A stretch of 64,000 bases of DNA from the NCBI RefSeq assembly GCF_001999765.1, contig NZ_MTIC01000008.1, positions 124,001-188,000 of the forward strand. The letters run 5' to 3'. Position 1 is the stretch's first letter, and each line of letters opens with the position of its first letter. The position numbers and the translations under genes are program-made. The stretch is from Sinomonas mesophila (GTDB lineage Bacteria > Actinomycetota > Actinomycetes > Actinomycetales > Micrococcaceae). Shown here one piece after another: positions 27,796 to 39,087 of the stretch. The notes under the pieces are model-generated. The model did not search any database. It was not told where the DNA came from and was given only the letters and a program-made list of their open reading frames with translations.

Positions 27796-27807
27796 TGAAG
27801 CTTCAAC
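27796..27807. promoter_or_regulatory. Perfect 12-bp palindrome upstream of the DoxX gene
   Basis: TTGAAGCTTCAA lies about 36 bp before the DoxX ATG in an AT-rich patch that stands out from the surrounding DNA. Position and symmetry suggest an operator for a dimeric repressor such as a MarR-type protein; no regulator gene is adjacent. Confidence 0.45.
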
Positions 27808-27872
27808 CTAATCCTTGCAAGGGTCCGCGAGCGGTGTCAAACGGGAGTGGCGGCATAACGCCGTCCTCACGC

Positions 27873-27930
27873 ACGACGACGCCCCGCACCCAAGGTGAGA
27901 ATTCTCACCCCAGGCGCGGGGCGCCGTCGT
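27873..27930. terminator. Two-tier hairpin terminator after icd
   Basis: ACGAC and CGCCCCGC pair with GCGGGGCG and GTCGT, and the loop contains a second perfect stem, GGTGAGAATTCTCACC. It follows the isocitrate dehydrogenase stop by 14 bp on the minus strand. Confidence 0.8.
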
Positions 27931-27943
27931 CCGCCAGGAAGTG

Positions 27944-30166
<2,223 letters not shown>

Positions 30167-30228
30167 GGGTGGGCGCCCCTCCTGCGGCTGGAGCCGACCG
30201 CGGCGTCGGTGCGCGTCAGCGTATCGCC

Positions 30229-30256
30229 GCAGTAAGCATGGGTGCTGCTATGTCAA
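30229..30256 (-). promoter_or_regulatory. Candidate promoter of icd
   Basis: On the minus strand TTGACA (30256-30251) is followed after 16 bases by TACTGC (30234-30229), about 65 bases before the icd start. The TTGACA is a perfect -35 match; the -10 is fair. Confidence 0.55.
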
Positions 30257-30423
30257 CGTCCTTAACTTACCGCCAGTGGCGCGGCCCCGATGATTCGTGA
30301 CGCCCTGCTCCGGCCCGGCCTGCGCGGATCCGCGCCATCCCGGGCCATAGACTGCCTCTCGGACTGCGCACAGGGCAGCCCGCGCGTCGGCACGGCGCGC
30401 GCCACGACCCCAGGGGGAGACGT

Positions 30424-30672
30424 ATGGCACAGCATTCCGCGGCAGCCGGCGACGGCGAGGTTCCGGAGGACGAGGTTTCGGGCGCCGACGAGCTCGGCAC
30501 GCTCGTCCTGCGGGTGTGGCGCGAGCCCGGCTCCGAGGAGGGGCTGCGTGTCCGGATCATGGCCGCCGAGGGCTCGCGCGAGCCGGTGACCGTTTCCATC
30601 GCCTCGGAGCCGGAGTCGGCGGTCGAGTCGGTGCGCACGTGGCTCGCCGGGCTCTCCGGCCAGGGCTCCTGA
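30424..30672 (+). CDS. Small acidic protein, unknown
   Basis: An 82-residue soluble acidic protein. I do not recognise it. The first 25 residues are Gly/Glu/Asp-rich; the rest alternates in a way that suggests a small beta-alpha fold (TLVLRVWREPG, LRVRIMAAEG, PVTVSIASEPE, SVRTWLAGL). GGGGGA lies before the ATG at 30424. It is divergent from icd and ends before a strong hairpin, so it is a single-gene transcript. Confidence 0.65.
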   Translation: MAQHSAAAGDGEVPEDEVSGADELGTLVLRVWREPGSEEGLRVRIMAAEGSREPVTVSIASEPESAVESVRTWLAGLSGQGS

Positions 30673-30696
30673 GCCGCCGGCGGGGCTAGCGCCCAC

Positions 30697-30738
30697 ACGC
30701 ACGACGGCGCGTCCCCGGCAGGGGACGCCGTCGTGCGT
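30697..30738. terminator. Bidirectional hairpin terminator before purH
   Basis: ACGCACGACGGCG pairs with CGCCGTCGTGCGT, extended by GTCCCC/GGGGAC. It lies between the convergent small acidic protein gene and purH. Confidence 0.85.
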
Positions 30739-30777
30739 GCGCGGGCCCGCCGCCCGGAGGCGGCGGGCCCGCGAGGG

Positions 30778-32499
30778 TCAGTGGAAGAAGTGCCGCGCCC
30801 CGGTGAAGTACATCGTCACCCCGGCCGCCCTGGCCGCGGCGATGACCTCCTCGTCCCTGACGGAGCCGCCCGGCTGGACGACGGCGCGGACGCCGGCGTC
30901 GATGAGGATCTGCAGGCCGTCGGCGAACGGGAAGAAGGCGTCGGAGGCGGCGACGGCGCCCCGGGAACGCTCGGGCGCGCCGCCCACGGCAGAACCAGCA
31001 TCGGTGCCGGACGCGCCGCCCGCAGACTCGACGTCGGACGTGACCTCGATGCCGAGCGTGTTGGCGCGCTCGACCGCGAGGCGGCACGAGTCGACGCGGT
31101 TGACCTGGCCCATGCCGATGCCCACCGAGGCGCCGTCCTTCGCGACGAGGATGGCGTTGGACTTGGCCGCGCGGGAGGCCCTCCACGCGAACGCGAGGTC
31201 CGCGAGGGTCGCCTCGTCGGCGGCCTCGCCCGCGGCGAGGGTCCAGTTCGCGGGGGCGTCGCCGTCGGCGTCGAGCGTGTCCGAGACCTGGACGAGCACG
31301 CCGCCGGAGATCTGGCGGATCTCGGTCGGGTAGCGGCCGTAGCCCTCGGGGAGGGCGAGGAGGCGGATGTTCTTCTTCTTCGAGAGGATCTCGACGGCCT
31401 CGGGCTCGAAGTCGGGCGCGATGACGACCTCGGTGAAGATCCCGGCCACGGTCTCGGCCATGCCCTTGGTCACGGTCCGGTTGGCCGCGATGACGCCGCC
31501 GAACGCCGAGACCGGGTCGCATGCGTGCGCCTTGGCGTGGGCGTCGGCGATCGGGTCCGCGGCGCCCGGGGAGGCGACGGCGATGCCGCACGGGTTGGCG
31601 TGCTTGATGATCGCGACGGCGGGCTCGTCGAAGTCGAACGCGGCGCGCAGGGCGGCATCGGCGTCGACGTAGTTGTTGTAGCTCATGGCCTTGCCGTGGA
31701 GCTGGTCCGCCTGGGCGATGCCGGCCGGGGCGGCCTTGTCGACGTAGAGGGCGGCCTGCTGGTGCGGGTTCTCGCCGTAGCGCAGCACCTCGGAGCGCTC
31801 GAGCGCGAGGCCCGAGTAGGCGGGCCAGCTGAAACTGCCCGCGGCCGCGTCGTCGTGGTCCTCGTCCTCGAACTGGCTCGCCGTCCACGTCGCCACCGCG
31901 GTGTCGTACGCGGCGGTGTGCGCGAAGGCCTTGGCCGCGAGCCGGCGGCGAGCGGCGAGGTCGAAGCCGCCGGCAAGGGCCGCGGAGACGACGTCGCCGT
32001 AGGCGCCCGGGTCGACGACGATCGCGACGGCGGCGTGGTTCTTCGCCGCCGAGCGCACCATCGCGGGGCCCCCGATGTCGATCTGCTCGACGACGTCGTC
32101 GAGGCCCGCGCCGGAGCGGACCGTCTCGACGAACGGGTAGAGGTTCACGACGACGAGGTCGAACGGCTCGATCTCCATCGCCGCGAGCGTGTCCATGTGC
32201 GCCGGCACGCGGCGGTCGGCGAGGATGCCGCCGTGCACGCGCGGGTGCAGGGTCTTGACCCGGCCGTCGAGCATCTCGGGCGAGCCGGTGACCTCCTCGA
32301 CCTCCTGCACGGGGACGCCGGCGGCGGCGATCTTCTTCGCCGTCGAGCCCGTCGACACGATCCTCACGCCCGCCTCGTGGAGGCCGAGGGCGAGTTCCTC
32401 GAGGCCGGTCTTGTCGTAGACCGAGATGAGGGCTCGGCGGATCGGGACGCGGTCCAGCTGGACGGATCGCTCAGCAGTGCCGGCGGTCTCAGGGCTCAC
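30778..32499 (-). CDS. purH: Bifunctional AICAR formyltransferase / IMP cyclohydrolase
   Basis: This enzyme performs the last two steps of IMP synthesis, formylating AICAR with 10-formyl-tetrahydrofolate and closing the ring. The N-terminal cyclohydrolase domain has [21 protein letters not shown] and [15 protein letters not shown]. The transformylase domain has [13 protein letters not shown] and the catalytic KHANPCG. The GTG at 32499 is preferred, with GGAG six bases upstream; longer frames are spurious. At 573 residues it is somewhat longer than most homologues because of a Gly/Ala/Ser-rich insertion (about residues 500-525) between SDVES and [12 protein letters not shown]. Confidence 0.96.
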   Translation of the reverse strand: MSPETAGTAERSVQLDRVPIRRALISVYDKTGLEELALGLHEAGVRIVSTGSTAKKIAAAGVPVQEVEEVTGSPEMLDGRVKTLHPRVHGGILADRRVPAHMDTLAAMEIEPFDLVVVNLYPFVETVRSGAGLDDVVEQIDIGGPAMVRSAAKNHAAVAIVVDPGAYGDVVSAALAGGFDLAARRRLAAKAFAHTAAYDTAVATWTASQFEDEDHDDAAAGSFSWPAYSGLALERSEVLRYGENPHQQAALYVDKAAPAGIAQADQLHGKAMSYNNYVDADAALRAAFDFDEPAVAIIKHANPCGIAVASPGAADPIADAHAKAHACDPVSAFGGVIAANRTVTKGMAETVAGIFTEVVIAPDFEPEAVEILSKKKNIRLLALPEGYGRYPTEIRQISGGVLVQVSDTLDADGDAPANWTLAAGEAADEATLADLAFAWRASRAAKSNAILVAKDGASVGIGMGQVNRVDSCRLAVERANTLGIEVTSDVESAGGASGTDAGSAVGGAPERSRGAVAASDAFFPFADGLQILIDAGVRAVVQPGGSVRDEEVIAAARAAGVTMYFTGARHFFH

Positions 32500-32607
32500 A
32501 GAACACTCCAGGTGAGTAGAGAAAAGGGGGTGGGTCCGGGCCAGTCTATCGCCTAGGCTGGGGGCGGAACGGGCCGCGAAGGCCAGAGCACCGCCGAGGA
32601 GATAGCC

Positions 32608-33051
32608 ATGGGATTCACGCTCAGCCACGCCGTCCTGCGCCTCGCGACCGGGGCCTACATCCTCAACTCGGGGGTGTCCAAGCTCCAGCTCGATGCGGAG
32701 GGCGCCGCGGCCCTGCAGGACATGACGGCCAACGCGATCCCGCAGGCCAAGCAGCTGCCGCCGGAGACGTTCGGCAAGGCCGTCGCGGCGACCGAGATCG
32801 GCCTCGGAGCCGCGCTCCTGGCCCCCTTCGTCCCGACGAAGCTCGCGGCCCTGGGGCTCTCGGCCTTTGCGGGGGGCCTGCTCGCCGTGTACGCGAAGAC
32901 CCCGGGGGCCACGAAGGCCGACGGCATCCGGCCCACGAGCTCCGGCACGGTGATGGCCAAGGACGTCTGGCTCGGGGCGATCGGCCTGGCGCTCCTCCTC
33001 GACCGCAGGCACCGCAAGCACAGCGGCCCGGGCAAGCCCAAGAAGTCCTAG
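32608..33051 (+). CDS. Small membrane protein, DoxX-like
   Basis: A 147-residue protein with about three or four hydrophobic segments and a basic C-terminus ([16 protein letters not shown]). The start [17 protein letters not shown] resembles the first helix of DoxX-type proteins. GAGGAG lies eight bases before the ATG. A TAGGCT box at about 32554 would give a short leader. It is divergent from purH and begins the three-gene plus-strand block that separates purH from purN. Confidence 0.75.
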   Translation: MGFTLSHAVLRLATGAYILNSGVSKLQLDAEGAAALQDMTANAIPQAKQLPPETFGKAVAATEIGLGAALLAPFVPTKLAALGLSAFAGGLLAVYAKTPGATKADGIRPTSSGTVMAKDVWLGAIGLALLLDRRHRKHSGPGKPKKS

Positions 33052-33080
33052 CCCGAACCCGCCCCGCCGGGCGGCGGGTC

Positions 33081-33086
33081 TAGAGT
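33081..33086 (+). promoter_or_regulatory. TAGAGT -10 box, leaderless-type promoter of the MFS gene
   Basis: TAGAGT is followed by seven bases and then the ATG at 33094. No ribosome binding site fits between them. It partly overlaps a small GC hairpin that could end the preceding transcript. Confidence 0.5.
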
Positions 33087-33093
33087 CTTTCCC

Positions 33094-34446
33094 ATGAGCA
33101 CCTCGACCGCGCTGCCGGCCGGCGACGCCATTGTGCAGAACCTCCCCTGGCGCTGGGGCGTCCAGGGCCGGATCTTCCTCATCGGCGGCCTCGGCTTCAT
33201 GTTCGACGCGTGGGACGTGACGCTCAACGGCGTCCTCATCCCGCTCCTGTCGGCGCACTGGGGGCTCGAGCCCGCGCAGGCCGCGTGGATCGGCACGTCG
33301 AACCTCATCGGCATGGCCGTCGGGGCGTTCACGTGGGGCACGATCGCAGACCGGATCGGCCGCAAGGTGGCCTTCACCTCAACCCTGCTCGTGTTCTCGG
33401 TGTTCACCGTCGCGGGGGCCGTGAGCCCGGACATCGTCTGGTTCTGCGTGTTCCGCTTCCTCGCCGGCTTCGGCCTCGGCGGCTGCGTGCCCGTGGACTA
33501 CGCGCTCGTCGGCGAGTTCACGCCGCGGCGGCAGCGTGGGCGCGTGCTCACGGCGATGGACGGCTGGTGGCCCGTCGGCGCGGCCCTGTGCGGCTTCGTC
33601 TCGGCCTGGCTCGTCGGGGCGTTCGCCGACTGGCGGCTGCCTCTGCTGGTCATGGTGCTCCCTGCCCTGCTCGTCTTCTGGGTGCGCCGGGGCGTTCCCG
33701 AGTCCCCCCTGTTCCTCATCCACCGTGGCCGGTCCGGGCAGGCCCGTGCGGTCATCGACGAGCTCGTGCGCCGGACGGGTGCCGAGGCCGTCCCCTACCG
33801 CCTGCCCGCCGCGCACGACGCCGCGCCGCTCTCCGCCGGCAGCTGGGGCTCCCAGCTCGCGCGCGTGTGGCGATTCGACTGGAAGATCACGGGCGTCGCA
33901 TGGGCGCTGTTCTTCAGCATCCTCATGGTCTACTACCTCGCCCTGACGTGGATGCCGCGGATCCTCATCGGCGCCGGCTTCGCCGAGTACCTCGCGTTCC
34001 TCACGACGGCGGGCATGGCCGCCGTCGGCCTGCTCGGCGTCGTCGTGGCCGCCCTGCTCGTCGAACGCCTCGGGCGCAAGGCCGTCCTGGCCGTCTCCGG
34101 CCCGTTGTCGGCCCTGAGCCTCGTCGTCGTCGCCTGGGTCGTGGACGTGCCGTCGGCGGCACTGGCCTCGCTGCTCGTGTACGGCTTCCTCGTCCAGGTC
34201 GCCATCCCCGTCCTGTACGCGTACGTCTCGGAGCTGTACCCCACCGAGCTGCGCGGCTCGGGGTTCGGCTGGGCCTCGACATTCTCGCGGATCGGCGCCG
34301 GCTTCGGTCCCCTCGTGTTCGCGACGTGGCTGTGGCCGAACCTCGGCCTGGCGGCGTCCTTCGCCGTCGCCGCGGCACTCGTGGTGCTCGCCGTCGTCTG
34401 GATGGGCGCCTCGGCGCCCGAGACGAGACAGCGCTCGCTCGATTAG
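33094..34446 (+). CDS. MFS transporter, sugar-porter or aromatic-acid type
   Basis: A 450-residue major facilitator with about 12 membrane helices. The [10 protein letters not shown] loop after helix 2, [24 protein letters not shown] in helix 4, ERLGRKAVL after helix 8 and [25 protein letters not shown] in helix 11 fit the sugar porter/NiaP-like branch. Such proteins import sugars, nicotinate or aromatic acids with protons; the substrate cannot be inferred from neighbours. A leaderless promoter box is seen seven bases before the ATG. Confidence 0.9.
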   Translation: MSTSTALPAGDAIVQNLPWRWGVQGRIFLIGGLGFMFDAWDVTLNGVLIPLLSAHWGLEPAQAAWIGTSNLIGMAVGAFTWGTIADRIGRKVAFTSTLLVFSVFTVAGAVSPDIVWFCVFRFLAGFGLGGCVPVDYALVGEFTPRRQRGRVLTAMDGWWPVGAALCGFVSAWLVGAFADWRLPLLVMVLPALLVFWVRRGVPESPLFLIHRGRSGQARAVIDELVRRTGAEAVPYRLPAAHDAAPLSAGSWGSQLARVWRFDWKITGVAWALFFSILMVYYLALTWMPRILIGAGFAEYLAFLTTAGMAAVGLLGVVVAALLVERLGRKAVLAVSGPLSALSLVVVAWVVDVPSAALASLLVYGFLVQVAIPVLYAYVSELYPTELRGSGFGWASTFSRIGAGFGPLVFATWLWPNLGLAASFAVAAALVVLAVVWMGASAPETRQRSLD

Positions 34447-34581
34447 CAGCGCTGTTTGGCCCGCCCGCCCCGGGGTAGTGCCACAATGACGGTCCAGAAC
34501 GAGGCCGTCGGCAGGGCGACGCCCATCAGCGGACGCCGCAACCCGTCTGCCGAAGCAAGCGCCAACCCTCAGGAGCAACGC

Positions 34582-35055
34582 ATGGCTACTGTGCATGAAA
34601 CCATCGATGTCGCCGTCCCGGTCTCCACGGCGTACAACCAGTGGACCCAGTTCGAGACCTTCCCCGAGTTCATGGGCGGTGTCGAGTCAGTCGTCCAGCA
34701 GGACGACACGCATCTGCACTGGACCACGAAGGTCGCGGGCCAGAAGCGCGAGTTCGACACCGTCATCACCGAGCAGCACCCCGACGAGCGCATCGCATGG
34801 AAGAGCCTCGAGGGCGTCGAGCTCGCCGGTGTCGTGACCTTCGACCGGCTCAGCGATATGGAGTCCCGCGTGTCCGTCGACTTCCAGTGGGACCCGGACA
34901 CGGCCGCGGAGAAGATCGGAGCCGCGTTCGGCGCGGACAGTGCTCAGGTGAAGTCTGACCTGAGGAAGTTCAAGGAGTTCGTCGAGTCCCACGGGGCGAC
35001 GGGCGCTTGGCGCGGGGAGATCGACACCCCGCCGCCGACCGGCTCGACCTTCTAA
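34582..35055 (+). CDS. SRPBCC family protein (polyketide cyclase/dehydrase-like)
   Basis: A 157-residue START-like protein with a hydrophobic cavity fold. The start VHETIDVAVPVSTAYNQWTQFETFPEFM is characteristic, followed by VTFDRLSDMESRVSVDFQW and the C-terminal helix LRKFKEFVESHG. Proteins of this subgroup bind lipophilic ligands and many are stress-related; none has a firm function. The ATG at 34582 has AGGAG seven bases upstream; the open frame upstream is not supported. It ends before a hairpin and a partial family C repeat. Confidence 0.88.
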   Translation: MATVHETIDVAVPVSTAYNQWTQFETFPEFMGGVESVVQQDDTHLHWTTKVAGQKREFDTVITEQHPDERIAWKSLEGVELAGVVTFDRLSDMESRVSVDFQWDPDTAAEKIGAAFGADSAQVKSDLRKFKEFVESHGATGAWRGEIDTPPPTGSTF

Positions 35056-35080
35056 AGGCTCACCGCCGGTGCCGCGGAAG

Positions 35081-35127
35081 GCGCACGACGGCGCGTGCCC
35101 GCCCGGGTGCGCGCCGTCGTCGTGCGC
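35081..35127. terminator. Bidirectional hairpin terminator between SRPBCC gene and purN
   Basis: GCGCACGACGGCGCG pairs with CGCGCCGTCGTCGTGCGC with one bulge. The flanking genes converge here. Confidence 0.8.
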
Positions 35128-35143
35128 GGGGCACCCGCAAGGC

Positions 35144-35220
35144 CGTGCACCCGAAACGCCGAAACCGCGGCGAGATACGTACCCGAGACGCCGACGGGCG
35201 TCGAGATACGTACCCGAGAC
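35144..35220. repeat. Partial bipartite palindrome, family C copy 4
   Basis: Only right-hand parts remain: the inner arm CGTGCACCCGAA (35144-35155) and two tandem copies of the outer arm CGAGATACGTACCCGAGAC (35171-35189, 35202-35220). The second copy ends two bases before the purN stop codon. Confidence 0.85.
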
Positions 35221-35222
35221 GG

Positions 35223-35804
35223 TCAGGGGGCGGCGACCTGTCCCGCGGCGAGGCGGCGCAGGACGTCGATGAGCAGGCGCCGCTCGACGACCTTGATCCG
35301 CTCGTGCAGGGACTCCTCGTCCTCGCCGTCCGCGATGGCGACGGCCTCCTGGGCGATGATGGGGCCCGTGTCGACGCCGGCGTCGGCCCAGTGCACGGTG
35401 CAGCCCGTGACCTTGACCCCGTAGGCGAGGGCGTCGCGGACGCCGTGCGCACCCGGGAACGCCGGCAGGAGGGCCGGGTGCGTGTTGAGGTACCTGCCGC
35501 CGAAGCGGTCGATGAAGTCGGAGCTCACGATCCGCATGAACCCCGAGGAGACGACGACGTCCGGCGCGTACTCCGCGACGCGCTCGGCGAGCGCCGCGTC
35601 CCACTCGGACCGGGTGGGGAACGAGTTGAAGTTCACGACGAAGGTCTCGAGGCCGGCCTCGGCCGCGCGCTCGACCCCGTAGGTCCCCTCGCGGTCCGCG
35701 CCGACGGCGGCGATCTCCACCCCGGCCAGCTCCCCCGACGTGACGGCGTCGATGACCGCCTGGAGGTTGGAACCGGTGCCGGAGACGAGGACCACGATGC
35801 GCAT
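35223..35804 (-). CDS. purN: Phosphoribosylglycinamide formyltransferase
   Basis: A 193-residue enzyme that transfers a formyl group from 10-formyl-tetrahydrofolate to GAR in purine synthesis. The start has VLVSGTGSNLQAVIDA. The catalytic Asn-His-Asp set is visible as LNTHPALLPAFPGAHG and WADAGVDTGPII. Length is normal. In many actinobacteria purN directly precedes purH; here three opposite-strand genes lie between them, so purN has its own terminator and purH must have its own promoter. Confidence 0.95.
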   Translation of the reverse strand: MRIVVLVSGTGSNLQAVIDAVTSGELAGVEIAAVGADREGTYGVERAAEAGLETFVVNFNSFPTRSEWDAALAERVAEYAPDVVVSSGFMRIVSSDFIDRFGGRYLNTHPALLPAFPGAHGVRDALAYGVKVTGCTVHWADAGVDTGPIIAQEAVAIADGEDEESLHERIKVVERRLLIDVLRRLAAGQVAAP

Positions 35805-35871
35805 GGACCCACCTTACCGGGGCCCGGATGCCGCCTCAGCGTGCTCCCGGGCGCGGGGCTGCGGGCCCGCG

Positions 35872-35877
35872 TAGGCT
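35872..35877 (+). promoter_or_regulatory. TAGGCT -10 box, leaderless-type promoter
   Basis: TAGGCT is followed by GGGGCGC and then the ATG at 35885. The seven-base distance leaves no room for a leader with a ribosome binding site. Confidence 0.5.
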
Positions 35878-35884
35878 GGGGCGC

Positions 35885-36259
35885 ATGACCGACGAGGACC
35901 CCGCCCTGGACCGCACCAAGCTCCTCTTCCGCGTCGCCGCGGTGGGTCTCGTGCTCGCGTGGCTCGTGGCCTCCCGCGGCGTCGCGTGGGCGTGGGCCGC
36001 CGGGCTCCTCGCGCTCGGGGGGCTCGTGCTCGGCGTCGTCGTCCTCGTGCGGGTGGCCCGCTTCCGGCAGCCGCGCCTGCTGTCCGTGGGCGCCGTCTCG
36101 GGGATGGCAGTGGGGTTCATCCTCGTGCTGTACGCCGCGGCTGCGATCGTCTTCGCGCCGCAGGTGGCGGCGTACGAGGAGTGCGCACGGCACGCGATCA
36201 CCGACACGGCGAAGGGGCAGTGCCAGGCCGAGCTCCAGGACGCGATTCTGGGCGGGTAG
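35885..36259 (+). CDS. Small four-helix membrane protein, unknown
   Basis: A 124-residue protein with about three or four membrane helices (residues 12-30, 33-55, 66-90) and a C-terminal extracellular or cytoplasmic tail with two cysteines (EECARHAI and GQCQAELQ). I do not recognise a family. The ATG at 35885 follows a TAGGCT box by seven bases. It lies on the opposite strand between purN and the DUF6350-like gene. Confidence 0.7.
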   Translation: MTDEDPALDRTKLLFRVAAVGLVLAWLVASRGVAWAWAAGLLALGGLVLGVVVLVRVARFRQPRLLSVGAVSGMAVGFILVLYAAAAIVFAPQVAAYEECARHAITDTAKGQCQAELQDAILGG

Positions 36260-36306
36260 CGCCGCGCTCCCTGCGCCCAGCGCCCTCCCTGCGCTCCGTG
36301 CGCAGC

Positions 36307-37620
36307 TCAGTGCGCTCCGCGCTCTGTCCGGCGGTGCTCGATCCACGGCCCGAGCGCGTAGCCGATGCAGGCCCCGACGGCGGCCTCCGCGCCGACCCAC
36401 ACGAGCATCCAGAGGGGGTCCACGCCGAGCTCGGTGAACCGGCCCAGCGCCGCGGAGCCGCCCGTGACCCACGCGAGCCCGGCGGCGAGCGCACCCGCGG
36501 CGGCGCCGACGAGGGCGCCGAGGAAGATCGCCGAGACGGGCGCCGTGAACCAACGGGCCCGGACCTTGATCGAGAGCCACTCGTCGAAGTGGTCCTCCCC
36601 CTCGCGCACGAACCACCAGCCGCCCATCGTGCCCGCGAGGACGGGCAGCGCGAGCGCCGCGGGGCCCAGGAGCAGCTCGCCCGTCGGGACCGAGGCGAGC
36701 ACGGGAATCGGCGGGAGCGGGCCCACGGCCGTGACGAGGGACCCCGCCGTCGAGCCCACGCCGAGCGTCACGCCCGCGCCGGAGGCCCAGCCAAGCGTCC
36801 ACACGAGCAGGTTGGGCGCGTAGCCGAGCTGGGCGACGGTGAGCGCGGCCCCGCCGACGGCGCCGGCCTCGAGCGCCTCGTAGACCGTGACGATCTGGGC
36901 CCAGTGCACGGCGAGGTCGGCGACGAGGAGCGCGCCGGAGAGCGCGAGGGCGCACATGAGCGCGACGAAGCCCGCGCGGAGCACGGCCCACAGGTAGCTC
37001 CCCGTCCAGCGCGAGTACTGGCCCGTGCGCGCGATCCAGTCGACGGCGTCGACCCCGATGAGCCGGGTCCAGGCCCCCGCCTCGCGGCGCGCCCCGACCA
37101 CGAGGCCGAGTCCCACGGGGACGAGCGGGATGAGCGAGCCAGCGGTGATGCCGACGCCCACCTCGGCGGTCCGGCAGACGAAGGCGGTGGCGAAGCCGAA
37201 GGCGGCGTAGACCCCGCACGCGCCCAGAAGCGACTGCCACAGGTTGTCCGCGTAGGAGGCACGGGCGAGGCGGCGGCCGGCCCGCCACGAGAGCAGGAAC
37301 GGGATGAGCGTGAGCCCGAGGGGAATGAAGGAGAGCGCCCCGGTCGGGGCGCTGCCGCCATCTGCGCCGCCACCGGCTGCGCCATCCGCCGTCGTCAGGT
37401 CCAGCGGAACCCCGTGGACGAGGAGCCACGCCTGGCCGCCGAGCCGCGCGACCGCCTCCGGGTCCCAGGGCCCGAGCCCACCCGTGGCCCACACCGCGAC
37501 GACCGGGACGAGGGCCAGCAGGGCGGAGATCAGGACGGCCTGGACGGACTCGACCGCGCCCTGCAGCCACAGCGGCATGGGCAGGCCGCGGAGGCCTGAC
37601 TGGTCGGCGCGGAGTTTCAT
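36307..37620 (-). CDS. Polytopic membrane protein, DUF6350-like
   Basis: A 437-residue membrane protein with about ten hydrophobic helices and a short N-terminal cytoplasmic segment. The position directly upstream of purN on the same strand matches the conserved actinobacterial order seen in Mycobacterium (membrane protein Rv0955, then purN, then purH), and the composition fits DUF6350. The start at 37620 is an ATG; the long frame upstream is a shadow of the old-yellow-enzyme gene. Function is unknown; the conserved linkage to purine genes is the only hint. Confidence 0.85.
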   Translation of the reverse strand: MKLRADQSGLRGLPMPLWLQGAVESVQAVLISALLALVPVVAVWATGGLGPWDPEAVARLGGQAWLLVHGVPLDLTTADGAAGGGADGGSAPTGALSFIPLGLTLIPFLLSWRAGRRLARASYADNLWQSLLGACGVYAAFGFATAFVCRTAEVGVGITAGSLIPLVPVGLGLVVGARREAGAWTRLIGVDAVDWIARTGQYSRWTGSYLWAVLRAGFVALMCALALSGALLVADLAVHWAQIVTVYEALEAGAVGGAALTVAQLGYAPNLLVWTLGWASGAGVTLGVGSTAGSLVTAVGPLPPIPVLASVPTGELLLGPAALALPVLAGTMGGWWFVREGEDHFDEWLSIKVRARWFTAPVSAIFLGALVGAAAGALAAGLAWVTGGSAALGRFTELGVDPLWMLVWVGAEAAVGACIGYALGPWIEHRRTERGAH

Positions 37621-37675
37621 CGCCCTCCACTGTGCCACGGACGGCCTATCGCGGGACTCAGGCGCACCGGGCCGC

Positions 37676-37711
37676 GGGCGCACGACGGCGACCACTCGCC
37701 GTCGTGCGCCC
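37676..37711. terminator. Hairpin terminator after the old-yellow-enzyme gene
   Basis: GGGCGCACGACGGCGA pairs perfectly with TCGCCGTCGTGCGCCC around CCAC. It lies 17 bp after the flavin oxidoreductase stop on the minus strand. Confidence 0.85.
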
Positions 37712-37727
37712 GGCCTCGGTGCGAGGC

Positions 37728-38888
37728 TCAGCTCAGCCGGAGCCGGTCCTCGGCGCTGAACGGGCGGATCTCGTCGGTGCGGCCGTCGCGGAGCTTCGCG
37801 ACCCAGGCCGGGTCGCTCAGCAGCACCCGGCCGGCGGCGACGAGGTCGAACTCGCCGCGCCCGAACTGCTCGAGCAGCCTCTCGAGCCCACGCACCCCGG
37901 AGCGGCCGCCCTCCTGCCAGGAGACCTCGAAGGCGTTGTCGAGGCCGACGGAGCCGACCGTGATGACGGGCAGGCCCGTGAGCTTCTTGGTCCAGCCGGC
38001 CAGGCCGAGGTGCGCGTCCGCGGTTCCTCCGGCCGCCCCGGACCCGGGGAACGCCGGGTCCCAGTGGCGGCGCGTGGAGGGGTGGAAGGCGCTCACGCCG
38101 GCGCGGGCCAGCGCGCCCAGGATCGTGCCGAGCTCCTCGGGGGTCTCGGCGATGCGGGCGCCGTAGTCGCCGGACTTCCACTGCGAGAAGCGGAAGATCA
38201 CCGGGAAGTCGGGGCCGACGGCGGCGCGCACCGCCTCGACCACCTCCACCGGGAAGCGCAGCCGCGCCTCGAGCGAGCCGCCGTAGGCGTCCTCGCGGCG
38301 GTTGGTGCCCTCCCAGAGGAACTGGTCGATGAGGTAGCCGTGCGCGCCGTGGAGCTCGACGGCGTCGAACCCGGCCTCCTTGGCGGCGGCCGCGCCGCGG
38401 GCGAAGTCGTCACGAATGCGCGCGAGCTCCTCGACGGTCGCGGCCCGGCCGCGCGCCACCCCGTTCGGGGCCAGGCCCGAGGGGCTCAGGGTGGGCAGGT
38501 CCGGGTTGAGCTCCGTGTGGTCCCCGCGGGCGGCGCCGAGGTGCCACAGCTGCGGGGCGATCTTCCCGCCCGCGGCGTGCACGGCGTCGACGAGGCGCTT
38601 CCACGCCGCGAGCGGCTCGTCGCCGAAGAGGCGGGGCACGCGGGTGCTCGGGCCGGAGTCCTCGGAGACGTAGACCCCCTCCGTGATGAGGAGGCCGACG
38701 CCGGCGGCGCCGCGCCGCGCGTAGTAGGAGACGACGTCGTCCGTCACCACCCCGTCGGGCGAGAACTCGCGCGTCATGGGGGCCATCACGAACCGGCTCG
38801 CGAGCCGGACAGGGCCGAGGTCGAACGGGGTGAAGAGCGCGGAGAGGGCGGCGGGAGCGGCCTGCGCGGGGGCGTTCTCGATCGTCAT
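37728..38888 (-). CDS. NADH:flavin oxidoreductase / old yellow enzyme family
   Basis: A 386-residue FMN-binding TIM-barrel enzyme. Typical marks are LASRFVMAPMTREFSPDGVV near the start, the substrate-binding pair in ELHGAHGYLIDQFLWEGTNRR, LEARLRFPVEVV and the phosphate-binding VGSVGLDNAFE and VAAGRVLLSDP. Such enzymes reduce activated alkenes with NAD(P)H. ATG 38888 is chosen because the barrel begins shortly after it. No neighbour suggests the natural substrate. It is divergent from the DUF4383 gene. Confidence 0.92.
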   Translation of the reverse strand: MTIENAPAQAAPAALSALFTPFDLGPVRLASRFVMAPMTREFSPDGVVTDDVVSYYARRGAAGVGLLITEGVYVSEDSGPSTRVPRLFGDEPLAAWKRLVDAVHAAGGKIAPQLWHLGAARGDHTELNPDLPTLSPSGLAPNGVARGRAATVEELARIRDDFARGAAAAKEAGFDAVELHGAHGYLIDQFLWEGTNRREDAYGGSLEARLRFPVEVVEAVRAAVGPDFPVIFRFSQWKSGDYGARIAETPEELGTILGALARAGVSAFHPSTRRHWDPAFPGSGAAGGTADAHLGLAGWTKKLTGLPVITVGSVGLDNAFEVSWQEGGRSGVRGLERLLEQFGRGEFDLVAAGRVLLSDPAWVAKLRDGRTDEIRPFSAEDRLRLS

Positions 38889-39087
38889 GGTCACGGCAAC
38901 CAGCCCACACCCGCGGCGCATTCCCGCGGCAGGGCCACTGTGACGCAGCCCACTACCGGACGTAGAATTAACGCGTTGATGCTGCGGCCTCCACCGGCCC
39001 CACGGTTCGAGCCCCGGGCCGGCGCGCATGCGACACCAGCGCCCGCGCGGCGCCTGCCGGGCGGGCAGTCCAAGGGTCGGAGGAGAC

